A DNA stretch of 61,539 bases, from positions 1-61,539 of the forward strand of contig JASAON010001570.1 of the NCBI GenBank assembly GCA_030849065.1. Reading direction: 5' to 3'. This document shows positions 27,772-36,369 of this stretch, piece after piece; positions within the stretch are counted from its first letter, which is position 1; each line of letters starts with the position of its first letter. A model generated the notes under the pieces. The model had not been told where the DNA came from. It did no database searches and saw only the letters and a program-made list of their open reading frames with translations. Origin of the DNA: Jaenimonas drosophilae. Taxonomy: Eukaryota > Euglenozoa > Kinetoplastea > Trypanosomatida > Trypanosomatidae. Made by a program: the position numbers and the translations under genes.

Positions 27772-28471
27772 GTTTCTATTGATAATGTACCTATAGCAAA
27801 GAACAAATAGAAGTCAAATTGTCGCACTTGAATGTGTGCAAAAGACATGAAAGAGATAGCACTTAGGTATTTTCGCGTCGCTTTTGCAGAATCTACCTTC
27901 CCGTGAACGGGTGTTGCACAGTGATGGCGTAGCGTTGATCCGCAGAAGCTGATGGGAGAAGGGGATCGCTTGGAGCACCCCCTCGCGAACGGCAACCCAG
28001 CAGGCTTGAATTTCCATTCTCCCCCCCCCCATACACAGCTACAAACTGAGAGGAGGACCTCCGAATTGGTCGGGTTCCCCCGCCCCCCACCCGCCAACTT
28101 TGCCCCGCCCCCCCCAAATGCACATGGCTGACGGGAAGGACTGGCGGTGCGGGGGATTAACGTGAGCTTATACGGCGGATGTTCGTACTTGTGTTGTTGT
28201 TTGGGGGAGTGAAACATCCATTCAGTATGCTATAGTCTGCTGTTCGATAGAAGTTGCGTACGAAACCCTTGCCCCTTTTTTGCCAGGTGGTAGCTGTTTT
28301 GTGTTCGACGGTTGCCCTATTTTCTGCTCGCACTAGGCTGGTAATTCACTATGCAATGCAATGCAAACATTTTCGCGTTCTATCTCAATGATCCCTGGGC
28401 AAATCACCACACCAAGTATACTCCTTTATTTCAATCTTTTTCAGTACGTAGTCCGCTCGTTCGAAGTGGCA
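27772..28471. promoter_or_regulatory. Divergent strand-switch region, likely Pol II transcription start region
   Basis: Genes to the left are all on the minus strand and genes to the right all on the plus strand, and this 700-base gap separates them. In kinetoplastids divergent strand switches are where Pol II transcription of both polycistronic units begins. The gap contains the only long C/G homopolymer tracts in the window (see the separate entry) and no convincing gene or tRNA; I looked for B-box-like sequences and found none. A minus-strand frame of 150 codons crosses it but is driven by the G-tracts. The promoter role is inferred from position and composition. Confidence 0.7.
28021..28115 (-). 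other. G-tract cluster with G-quadruplex potential
   Basis: On the plus strand there is a C run of ten at 28021-28030, then runs of five, six, three, four and eight Cs within 28077-28115. The complementary minus strand is therefore a string of G-runs separated by one to seven bases, which meets the usual G-quadruplex pattern. The G-rich strand is the non-template strand for the leftward unit. Confidence 0.85.
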
Positions 28472-31400
28472 ATGGAAGCTTACACAATCGTCGAGCTGAT
28501 AGGTGAAGGGTCCTTTGGAAAGGTGTACAAGGCACGCATCAAGGGAACTGGTCATGTTGTTGCGATGAAGTTCATTGTCAAAAAAGGAAAGAATGAAAAA
28601 GAGCTTCGAAATTTGCGCAGTGAAATCGATATCCTTACGAAGTTGAATCACGACAATATCATTACACCGTTTGATTCCTTCGAGACCCCAAAGGAATTCA
28701 TCGTTGTGATGGAATATGCCCACGGCGAGTTGTATGGAATCTTGGAAGAAGACAAGAGACTCCCCGAACAGCTGGTTCAGAGAATAGCGAAGCAACTTGT
28801 GAAGGCCCTCTATTACCTCCATTCCAATAGAATTATCCACCGAGACATGAAACCACAGAATATTCTTATTGGTCAAAATGGAGCTGTAAAGTTGGCTGAT
28901 TTTGGCTTTGCCCGATCGATGAGTTACAACACAATGGTGCTAACCAGTATCAAAGGGACGCCACTATACATGGCTCCAGAGTTAGTACAAGAGCAGCCTT
29001 ACAATCACTGCGCAGATCTGTGGTCGCTTGGATGCATTCTGTTTGAGCTCTACTACGGCAAACCACCATTTTGTACCAGCAACTTGTACTCTCTCATCAA
29101 TCAAATTGTGAAAGAGCCTGTTAAGTTCGAGGAACCTATCTCCAGCCCCTTCAAGAGCTTTCTTGAAGGTCTTCTTACCAAATCCTACAAGTCACGTTTG
29201 AGCTGGCCAAATTTGCTCAGTCATCCTTTTGTGGAGTTCAATCAAGAGGATGAAAAATGGGAGAAAGGCATAAGAGAGCACAACTCTGTCATGAAGAAGA
29301 GAATGGAGGAGCTCGGGTGCTTCAAATTGCACAAGTCAATCCCAGGCGGAGAGAATTATTCAAGGGAAAATAGACAACTGAGTGCGTCTACTGAGTACGA
29401 TTACATATTTAACTCGGACACTACCAATCTGTTGCAATCCGGATCCACCGCGAAGTGCACTGAAACTCTGAATACTCTAATATCCGCGGTGGAAACGATT
29501 GTGACAAAGCCATCAGACCTAAGAGAGCTTGGAAAGCTCTCACACATTGGTATCTTAGGCGCGGTGGTGAAGTTAATTAGTGATGAATCGCCACAGTCGG
29601 TTGTTGCGCTGGCACTTAAGCTTCTTCGCGTTCTAGTGTTTCCAGAGAATAATGACCTGATCTCATTTCCTTCACGAAAACCGCCTCGTCAGCCAGTGAG
29701 TGGAACAAAGGATGGAGAACCTCCGTACGATCTGTACATTCGACAGCAAGTTGCTCTCGAGTTGTTGCGAAAAACACAAAAGGCGATGAACTTCATTATT
29801 GGGGAAGTGGTCAACGCTCATTCATGCCGTGATATTTGTGTTAAAATACTCTATCAGTGCTTCAGATGGGAAAGCAGTTTTGGGCCAACTGTGGTTCAGT
29901 CCCCTCAGTTTCCATCTCTTTGGACTGCTTTGCTGGAATCCGTTCCAAATATGCGAGCCTGCCAGCGTGATAACTCGTTGTATATGTATGGAGCCACTGC
30001 TCTTCTCTCAGTTGCGGTAATTATTCCACATATAAAATTGGCCGCCCCCCAGCAGATCAACCCTGACAAGGTACTCTCCTTGGCACATATGAGCTCCGAC
30101 ATAGTGTGCAGCTTCAACCCTAACCCTGCTGGTAGCGTGAAACTTCGTCACGACAAACTACTCCTTCAGATCAATTATGTTTCAGCTGCTGCTCTTCTTG
30201 TTGCGTATGCTGACAGAGAACTGAATGAGGTTATGCCTTTTAAGATTGATGAGAAGTCTCTCAAAGATAGTCTATGGCGTATTCTTGGAGAAGTTCGGCT
30301 ACTACAGCAGCCTGTTGTTCCCCGGGCAACCGGAACCAGCTATAGCTATCCTGACTACGGGCTCCTTGACGGAGTGGCCCATATTATGTCACTTATCACG
30401 TCAAACCCGAAGGCCGACATGTACAACATCGGCCATGGATTTTTTGACCGTGACCACATGAATCTGGTAAAACTTCACATGGAGTTACTTCGCGACAGTG
30501 ACGCAAATGGCGAATTATCTCCCGGAGGCACTCAAACAATTCTTCGCTCGTTTCAGAACATCCTCCAGCGTCAGGTCGAACAAGAGTCAAAAATGGACTT
30601 GGTTGTCCGTATAGTTGACAAACCTGGTGAGGAGAGTCTATCTGTTCTCTCGATTATTTGCCGTTATGTGAACGGTGAGTATATCAAGCAGCTGAAGGAA
30701 TGGCCAGAGTGTCGCGGTGGCAGCTCTTCAGGTGTTGGATCTCACTTGACAACTGTTGCTCATATTCTTGGTGAGATTCTGAGAAGAATGGATACACCTG
30801 AATTGTGTGACGCCAAACTCACCGAGGACATCCACAAAATTCTCATTCTAGAGAAGCTTATGGATCATGAGCTTCGCGCTCTAAACTACACTGAAATTCC
30901 CTTTTGGGGTCCTACCTACTCGATCATTAGTAAGCTTGTGAACAGCTCGCAGCTATTCGCAAAAGCCTACGTAGATGCCGGAGGAATGAGAGCTGAAAAG
31001 ATTAAGCGTATTCTCGATGCCCAGAAAGCCAACTCCAGTCTTATTGCAGATGGACTTAACATCCTGTCGCAATTGGCTCGTCTCTCAAAGGATTATTATC
31101 CTGTAATAGATGGCGCAGGCTTGTACGAAATGTTCTCTTCCTTGATTAGGCACACTGACAAGGAGATACGAAGTAAGATGTGCACTCTTGTTGGAAATTT
31201 GTGCAAGCACTCTGCCTTCTTCTACGCAGAGCTGGCAAACCAAAAGATCATTGATGGGCTGGTGTCTTGCTGTAATGACAAAAACGCAAGCACCAAAAAG
31301 TTTGCTGCATTTGCTGTAGGAAATGCAGCATTTCACAGCGATTTCCTATACGAGAGCCTCAAGCCAGCGGTACCTCATGTAGTGAAGTTGCTTGCAAGCA

Positions 31401-31720
31401 CTGATGAGAAGACTCGACAGAATGCAGTTGGCGCACTGAGCAATTTTGTCAGAAATGGAGATCAACTTGTGGCAATTCTCCAAGAACAAAAAGCAGTCGA
31501 TGCACTTGTAGAAATCCTTAAGAGTGATTCCCTAGCACTGAAGAAGTTGGCTTGCATCACTATTTACTCCTTCTGCATGTACAGCTCCTTCAAAGACAGC
31601 TTCAACGGTATTGGATTGAAGAACATCATCAAGCAAATGAGAGAATCGGACTCGTCCTTGTGGTCTGACCCGACTATCCAAAAGTACTGCTTGCGCATCA
31701 TAGATCGCTTGGACAAGTAG
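28472..31720 (+). CDS. Fused/STK36-type protein kinase with ARM repeats
   Basis: 1082 residues from the ATG at 28472. The N-terminal 260 residues are a complete Ser/Thr kinase starting [21 protein letters not shown]-loop GEGSFG, VAMKF lysine, HRDMKPQN catalytic loop, ADFGF metal loop and TPLYMAPE. The sequence, including [20 protein letters not shown], matches the Fused/STK36 family, which also starts at its first kinase residues. The remaining 820 residues are ARM/HEAT-like helices, clearest at the end ([39 protein letters not shown]). Fused kinases are needed for central-pair assembly in motile cilia, which fits the next gene, a radial spoke protein. The upstream frame to 28361 includes UTR sequence and is not used. 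Confidence 0.92.
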   Translation: MEAYTIVELIGEGSFGKVYKARIKGTGHVVAMKFIVKKGKNEKELRNLRSEIDILTKLNHDNIITPFDSFETPKEFIVVMEYAHGELYGILEEDKRLPEQLVQRIAKQLVKALYYLHSNRIIHRDMKPQNILIGQNGAVKLADFGFARSMSYNTMVLTSIKGTPLYMAPELVQEQPYNHCADLWSLGCILFELYYGKPPFCTSNLYSLINQIVKEPVKFEEPISSPFKSFLEGLLTKSYKSRLSWPNLLSHPFVEFNQEDEKWEKGIREHNSVMKKRMEELGCFKLHKSIPGGENYSRENRQLSASTEYDYIFNSDTTNLLQSGSTAKCTETLNTLISAVETIVTKPSDLRELGKLSHIGILGAVVKLISDESPQSVVALALKLLRVLVFPENNDLISFPSRKPPRQPVSGTKDGEPPYDLYIRQQVALELLRKTQKAMNFIIGEVVNAHSCRDICVKILYQCFRWESSFGPTVVQSPQFPSLWTALLESVPNMRACQRDNSLYMYGATALLSVAVIIPHIKLAAPQQINPDKVLSLAHMSSDIVCSFNPNPAGSVKLRHDKLLLQINYVSAAALLVAYADRELNEVMPFKIDEKSLKDSLWRILGEVRLLQQPVVPRATGTSYSYPDYGLLDGVAHIMSLITSNPKADMYNIGHGFFDRDHMNLVKLHMELLRDSDANGELSPGGTQTILRSFQNILQRQVEQESKMDLVVRIVDKPGEESLSVLSIICRYVNGEYIKQLKEWPECRGGSSSGVGSHLTTVAHILGEILRRMDTPELCDAKLTEDIHKILILEKLMDHELRALNYTEIPFWGPTYSIISKLVNSSQLFAKAYVDAGGMRAEKIKRILDAQKANSSLIADGLNILSQLARLSKDYYPVIDGAGLYEMFSSLIRHTDKEIRSKMCTLVGNLCKHSAFFYAELANQKIIDGLVSCCNDKNASTKKFAAFAVGNAAFHSDFLYESLKPAVPHVVKLLASTDEKTRQNAVGALSNFVRNGDQLVAILQEQKAVDALVEILKSDSLALKKLACITIYSFCMYSSFKDSFNGIGLKNIIKQMRESDSSLWSDPTIQKYCLRIIDRLDK

Positions 31721-31854
31721 AGTTGCGGCTGAAATTTTTCATGTTGCTGGTGACGGTAGCGACAGTTGGATTGATATGCGCTAATGGATACACATACAGA
31801 CGATCAGTTACTGAATTTTTGCAAACTCTTTACTTTGGTCAATATTTTCATCAA

Positions 31855-31904
31855 GTCTCCTTCCTTCTCTATATTTTCAACAGTTCTTCTCTTTTTTGCG
31901 TTAG
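31855..31904 (+). promoter_or_regulatory. Predicted spliced-leader acceptor for the RSP4/6 gene
   Basis: Two consecutive pyrimidine-rich tracts (TCTCCTTCCTTCTCT and TTCTTCTCTTTTTT) are followed by AG at 31903-31904, 17 bases before the ATG at 31922. An earlier CAG between the tracts is an alternative site. Confidence 0.65.
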
Positions 31905-31921
31905 AGTACGAAGTGGGTACA

Positions 31922-33694
31922 ATGGCGTCGTTGTCTTCTAGTGAGGAGCTTGACTCCCTTTTTGAGAAGGCAAAGGCATATCTGATGCAGGCAAACAAGG
32001 ATGGGGTTAGTGTGTACGACCAGCTCGCACGTTTCATGGAAATTCTGATGGACGAGAATCCAGACGATGTTGCGCATGACCCAACGAAGTTCAATGAAAT
32101 CTTCACTTTCATCCAGAAGCACAGCTTCATGCGTGGAGAGAGCACCGCAACATGCAACGAGCCTGCACCAATTCCTCCTCAGGAGCTCGAGCGACTCGGC
32201 CAGAACAATACTTTGTTTATGCGGCCACCTCCTGAGGTACAGACAACTATTGAGCAGCCTGACCCGTATACCACAATCACCACTACCACCACAAAGCCAT
32301 TAACCGCACCGAAATACGAGTCTGTCGCTCAGCAGAACCGGTTCTGGTCGTACGCTGGCTATGGAATGTCTGAGGAGGATGCTTTCTTGGTTGATCGCTC
32401 CATAACGAAGCTAGCCATGGAGAAGGGCCTGCAGGACGTGCGCTTTGTGGGCAAGATTTTTGGCACTCAGAGCGATTACTACATTATTTCAACCCGCCGT
32501 TTTGTGGAGGAAGGAGAGAAGATCTACCAAGAGGTCAATACCATGCCAAAGCCTCCAAGGAAGAAGGTGGAGGTTCCGGTGCAGGCAGAGCCTGGCTTTG
32601 TTGGAGTAAACCGCCTTTCCTTTTTCGTCACCACCCATCCTGCAGCCGAATGGGTAGTACTCCCGGATGTTGCTCCAGAGCAGATTAATGCTGCGCGCGC
32701 AGTGAAGCGACTTTTCACTGGTGACCTATCCGCAGACGTTATTTCCAGTCCACCATTTCCATGGAAAGAAGAGGTATACCTCCGCGCGCAGCTTGCTCGC
32801 ATCACGAGCTCCACTTATGTCGTTCCACAGGGAGCATTGGAAGAGCCTGAAGAGGAAGGGGATGACGAAGATGAGGATGAGGAAGATGAGGAAGGTCCGC
32901 GCAGGCCAAAGGAGGCGAAGTACCGTCCTCTCACTGTCGTGTCAAAGGAGTTCGGCGAAGAGGAACTAGATGTGGCGCAGTTTTCTTCATTGGATCAGTG
33001 GGTCCACGGTGAGGCCTACATCTACAAGAATGGCCGTCAAACCAAGGTGCCTGAGAAGCCAGAGCCAGAGGAGGAAGAAGAGGAGGAAGAGCCCCCGCAG
33101 GAGCCCGAAGAGGAAGAAGAAGAGGCCGAAGAGGTGGAAGAGGAGGAGGAGGAAGAGAAAGAACTTTTTGCCCCTGTTCGGGGGGACTACCTGTATTCTG
33201 TGGTCGATATCCCGCAACCTCCTCCTCAGGAGGATGAGGAGGAGGAAGAAGAAGAGGAGGAAGAACAGCCCGAGCAGCCCGAGGAGCAACCACCGGAGGA
33301 CAATACACCACTCAAACCAATTGCTGATGAAGAGGTGGCTGATGATGATGTTACCAAGATGAAGATGTCTGCGTGGACCGTTCGTCTCGTTAATAACCTT
33401 AGCAAAACTCACCGCGTTGTGATTGTTCAATCGCTGCGCTGGCCTGGTGCAATGGGCTACATTGGCGAGAATGGAAAGTTCTGGGGCTGCGGCTACTTTG
33501 GTACTGGGCTGAAGAAGACCGACTTTGCCTTTACTCCGATTCCTGCGCCACCAATTCTCTCTGAGTGCGCTGACATCACGGAGGTGATGGATCCGACAGC
33601 GGCGACTGAGAAACTAGTGCGTCGCGGCGAGGAGCCTCCAGAGCCTGACAGCGAGGATGAGCTGGAGGAAGCTGAAGAGGACGAGGAGATGTAA
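31922..33694 (+). CDS. Radial spoke head protein RSP4/6
   Basis: 590 residues. The core is radial-spoke-head: NRFWSYAGYGMSEEDAFLVD, then LQDVRFVGKIFGTQSDYYI and the WVVLPDVAPEQINAARAVKR block, and near the C-terminus SLRWPGAMGYIGENGKFWGC and YFGTGLKK; this order is the RSP4/RSP6A family. The protein sits in the head of axonemal radial spokes and regulates flagellar bending. Two very acidic stretches (residues about 308-330 and 375-470), mostly Glu with Pro, interrupt the C-terminal half and are longer than I would expect. The frame extends upstream to 31784 only through a polypyrimidine tract and an AG, so the start at 31922 is chosen. Confidence 0.93.
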   Translation: MASLSSSEELDSLFEKAKAYLMQANKDGVSVYDQLARFMEILMDENPDDVAHDPTKFNEIFTFIQKHSFMRGESTATCNEPAPIPPQELERLGQNNTLFMRPPPEVQTTIEQPDPYTTITTTTTKPLTAPKYESVAQQNRFWSYAGYGMSEEDAFLVDRSITKLAMEKGLQDVRFVGKIFGTQSDYYIISTRRFVEEGEKIYQEVNTMPKPPRKKVEVPVQAEPGFVGVNRLSFFVTTHPAAEWVVLPDVAPEQINAARAVKRLFTGDLSADVISSPPFPWKEEVYLRAQLARITSSTYVVPQGALEEPEEEGDDEDEDEEDEEGPRRPKEAKYRPLTVVSKEFGEEELDVAQFSSLDQWVHGEAYIYKNGRQTKVPEKPEPEEEEEEEEPPQEPEEEEEEAEEVEEEEEEEKELFAPVRGDYLYSVVDIPQPPPQEDEEEEEEEEEEQPEQPEEQPPEDNTPLKPIADEEVADDDVTKMKMSAWTVRLVNNLSKTHRVVIVQSLRWPGAMGYIGENGKFWGCGYFGTGLKKTDFAFTPIPAPPILSECADITEVMDPTAATEKLVRRGEEPPEPDSEDELEEAEEDEEM

Positions 33695-34169
33695 GTGTGC
33701 AGGTCACTGTGCAACGAGCGTCACTGGATGACGATGCAGCATCGAGCGCGATCCATGGATTCCAATGTTATCAACCCCCATGAACTCATGGATGCTCTGA
33801 TGCTGCCAGCAAGTTCATCCCGATGCTGTTTAGAAGAACAGTGACCTACGTGCCGTAGGTGGAAAGAAAATAGATGTCTTGGTTTCGGTTCCACTCTATT
33901 TGGAAGTTCCTTCCTCGATGTATCATGAAACCGTCTCTAATGAGAGTCATGTTGTTGTCCAAATGCTCCCTGGTAAAGCGTGGGTGTGTTGTTCCCACCA
34001 ACACTTCGCGCGTTCACCCACCGTGCTTCCACGTGCGCGGTGTATGTTCCCACTATAGCTAGTATGTGTACTTCTTCTCTCGATTCTATTTGAAAAAAAA
34101 ACGCTTTAGTTAGCTGGACGGTCTCCTGTAGCGCCACCCCACGTACGCACTAAAGGGCGCAGTTCGGTG
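33695..34169. other. Intergenic region with predicted splice signal
   Basis: This is the 475-base spacer between RSP4/6 and the acyl-CoA synthetase. A pyrimidine tract at 34071-34091 and an AG at 34108-34109 would give a 60-base 5' UTR to the ATG at 34170. The remainder shows no gene. Confidence 0.55.
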
Positions 34170-36167
34170 ATGCGGCGCCGATCCGTCATTGGCAAGGTGT
34201 GCAGTTGGCAAGTGCCAACTTGGAGTTCCCTCCGTCATGGCACGAATGTTGCGGGGTCATACTTCCAGGGCTCTGACATCGCAGGGGTCAATAGTTCAAA
34301 TTCACCCGATGTTCGTCTGGGGCTTGTTATTAAGCCACAGAGTACGTTGGTGGAGCTGTGGAACCAAGCAGTATTGGCGTGGCCACATAGGCGATTCTTG
34401 GGAAGTAAAATGTGGATACGTGGAAAGTTGGGGTACGTCTGGACGACCTATGAATCCATCAACCGCGAGATTGATGCAATGCGCACACTTCTTGCCAAGA
34501 TGGGGGTCAACCGCGGGGCTCGTGTGATTGTCATCAGCGAAAACCGCTATGAGTGGGTTGTGGTGCACTTCGCAACAATGCAACTGGGGGCACACTTCGT
34601 CGCTCTTCCGACCAACGTAACGCCCTCAGAGGCACAACTAGTTGTGAGCAGCACTCAGGCAAAGGTTCTGTTTGTGGAGACCAGCTCAACCTACAGTGTG
34701 GTGAAGAGCTGGATCGGGAAAGTTGGCCAGTTGGAGCAGGTGATTTGCTTCGAAGACCAACTTGGCGAGGGAAGTTACGCTGTGGGCATCAGCATCGCCG
34801 CCGATGTCCCAGAGAAGCCCCCACCGAGTATGGACATCAAGCCGGAAGATACAGCAATGATAGTCTTCACCGCAGGCACGACTGGCCCACCAAAGGGCGT
34901 TATGTTGTCACACAAGAGCATAGTGGCAAACATCAGCTCGGTGTACGCCAGCTTGGGAGAGGCCCTCACCCACACCGATCTGTTCATGTCACTGTGCTCA
35001 TGGTGCGTAGCGGGGGCATTAACTTCAGAGCTTTACCAGGCCTTGTGCAAGGGGGCGTCAGTGTGCATCCCCCCAGAGCTGTTGGAGGGTTTTCAGGATC
35101 TCCCCTTGGTCAATCCAAGCGTCATCGTCTCAGTAGCTCAGCCATTTCAGCGTGCCTACGCGAACATTGTGGATGACATTGTGAATCGAGGTACTTTCAC
35201 CAAGGATCTCACGCGGTTCACTATTGGTCGCATCACAGAGAATCGTCTCATGATGAGGAAGCCAGGTCGCACGCTGCGTGCCTTTTCACATGCTCTTCTT
35301 GGTAAGTTTAAACAGCAGTTCGGATCCGAACTTCGGCTTGCCATCATTGTGGGTCACCAACTGACGAAGGAGCAGACAGAGCTGATGGCGGACTTGGATG
35401 TGTTCGTGGTGTGCACTTACGGCTGCATGGAAGCTGGTGGTGTGATCGCCACTGACGTCGACGTTCCACAACGCCTCAAGGCACTCCCCGGCTTGGAAGT
35501 TCGAGTGGTAAACGACAAGAACGAAATCGTTGCCCCAGGAGACCTTGGTGAGATACTGGTGGAGGCACCCAACGCCATGCAGGGGTACTTTGACGTGCAC
35601 ATCGATCCAGAGGAAGCTAAGAATTCCTTGGTAGAGTATGGCAGCCGATCCTTCGTTCGCACAGGGGATTACGGAACACTTACAGGTGGCTGGATCAACG
35701 TTAAGGGTAGCAAGGAGGTCCTCATTTCACTCGTCAATGGCAAAACGGTGAACCCATTAGAGGTGGAGTCGGTGCTGTCCAAAAGCCCGTTTATTAAGCA
35801 GGTGTTTGTGTTTGGACACAACCGCCCTTATGTAGTGGCCCTGGTGGTTCCGAACACTAAGGCCATCGCCGGCCATTTGCGCAAAGTGGAGCGCCGAGAT
35901 GGGCTCCCCATTGTGAATGAGCGCGAGAAGGCAGACTGCATTCGCAGCGAGCTACGCCGCGTCTCACGCGACATCCCCCCTCGTGCCCAGGTTCGTCGGT
36001 TCGCATTTGTTGATGAATTCACGCTGGCGAATGGCTTCATGACGGTAAAGATGGGATACGCCCGCCAGAAGATCCGGGACAACTACGTTCACTACTTCGA
36101 TGCCCTCTACGATGAAACACCAAAGTTTTTCGGCTTTGCTGTGGATGACTACGACGACTTGTTCTAA
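34170..36167 (+). CDS. Long-chain acyl-CoA synthetase-like AMP-binding protein
   Basis: 665 residues from the ATG at 34170 (the preceding codon is GTG). The ANL fold motifs are present: P-loop FTAGTTGPPKGVMLSH; the YGxTE motif as YGCMEAGG, Glu kept, Thr changed to Met; RTGDYGTL for the ribose-binding Asp; and KGSKEVLISLVNGKTVNP for the hinge. Domain order and length match long-chain acyl-CoA synthetases, which activate fatty acids with ATP and CoA. The C-terminal catalytic Lys normally in LLTPT-[ML]-K appears displaced: here the block reads NGFMTVKMGYARQKI. The N-terminus (MRRRSVIGKVCSWQVPTWSS) looks like a mitochondrial presequence. Either it is a divergent active enzyme or an adenylation-deficient paralogue. 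Confidence 0.85.
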   Translation: MRRRSVIGKVCSWQVPTWSSLRHGTNVAGSYFQGSDIAGVNSSNSPDVRLGLVIKPQSTLVELWNQAVLAWPHRRFLGSKMWIRGKLGYVWTTYESINREIDAMRTLLAKMGVNRGARVIVISENRYEWVVVHFATMQLGAHFVALPTNVTPSEAQLVVSSTQAKVLFVETSSTYSVVKSWIGKVGQLEQVICFEDQLGEGSYAVGISIAADVPEKPPPSMDIKPEDTAMIVFTAGTTGPPKGVMLSHKSIVANISSVYASLGEALTHTDLFMSLCSWCVAGALTSELYQALCKGASVCIPPELLEGFQDLPLVNPSVIVSVAQPFQRAYANIVDDIVNRGTFTKDLTRFTIGRITENRLMMRKPGRTLRAFSHALLGKFKQQFGSELRLAIIVGHQLTKEQTELMADLDVFVVCTYGCMEAGGVIATDVDVPQRLKALPGLEVRVVNDKNEIVAPGDLGEILVEAPNAMQGYFDVHIDPEEAKNSLVEYGSRSFVRTGDYGTLTGGWINVKGSKEVLISLVNGKTVNPLEVESVLSKSPFIKQVFVFGHNRPYVVALVVPNTKAIAGHLRKVERRDGLPIVNEREKADCIRSELRRVSRDIPPRAQVRRFAFVDEFTLANGFMTVKMGYARQKIRDNYVHYFDALYDETPKFFGFAVDDYDDLF

Positions 36168-36369
36168 TGAGCGCTGGAGGAGCTATCTTCTCTCAATGCT
36201 GTGGATTTCAACTTTCAACATGCGGAATGATTCCTCTTCAGAGGTACTGCCCTCCATGCATTCCGATTCGCAATGCACTCGTAATTCTGTCTTTTGCTTC
36301 CACACACATCATCTAGCGACTTTCTCTGTAGTAGCCGAGCCTGAGTGCAGCTATCTCACAGAGTTGCCG

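Noticed and set aside
27765..28217. 150-codon minus-strand frame in the strand switch
   Set aside because: The Gly-rich part is produced by the G-tracts and there is no recognisable domain; it also overlaps the first gene of the block.
27772..28471. tRNA or small RNA gene at the strand switch
   Set aside because: Strand switches often carry tRNAs, so I looked for A-box and B-box-like sequence and a cloverleaf; none was convincing.
32987..33430. Hydrophobic 147-codon antisense frame rich in Leu/Phe
   Set aside because: It is the complement of the Glu-rich tracts of RSP4/6 (GAG/GAA read as CTC/TTC), not a membrane protein.
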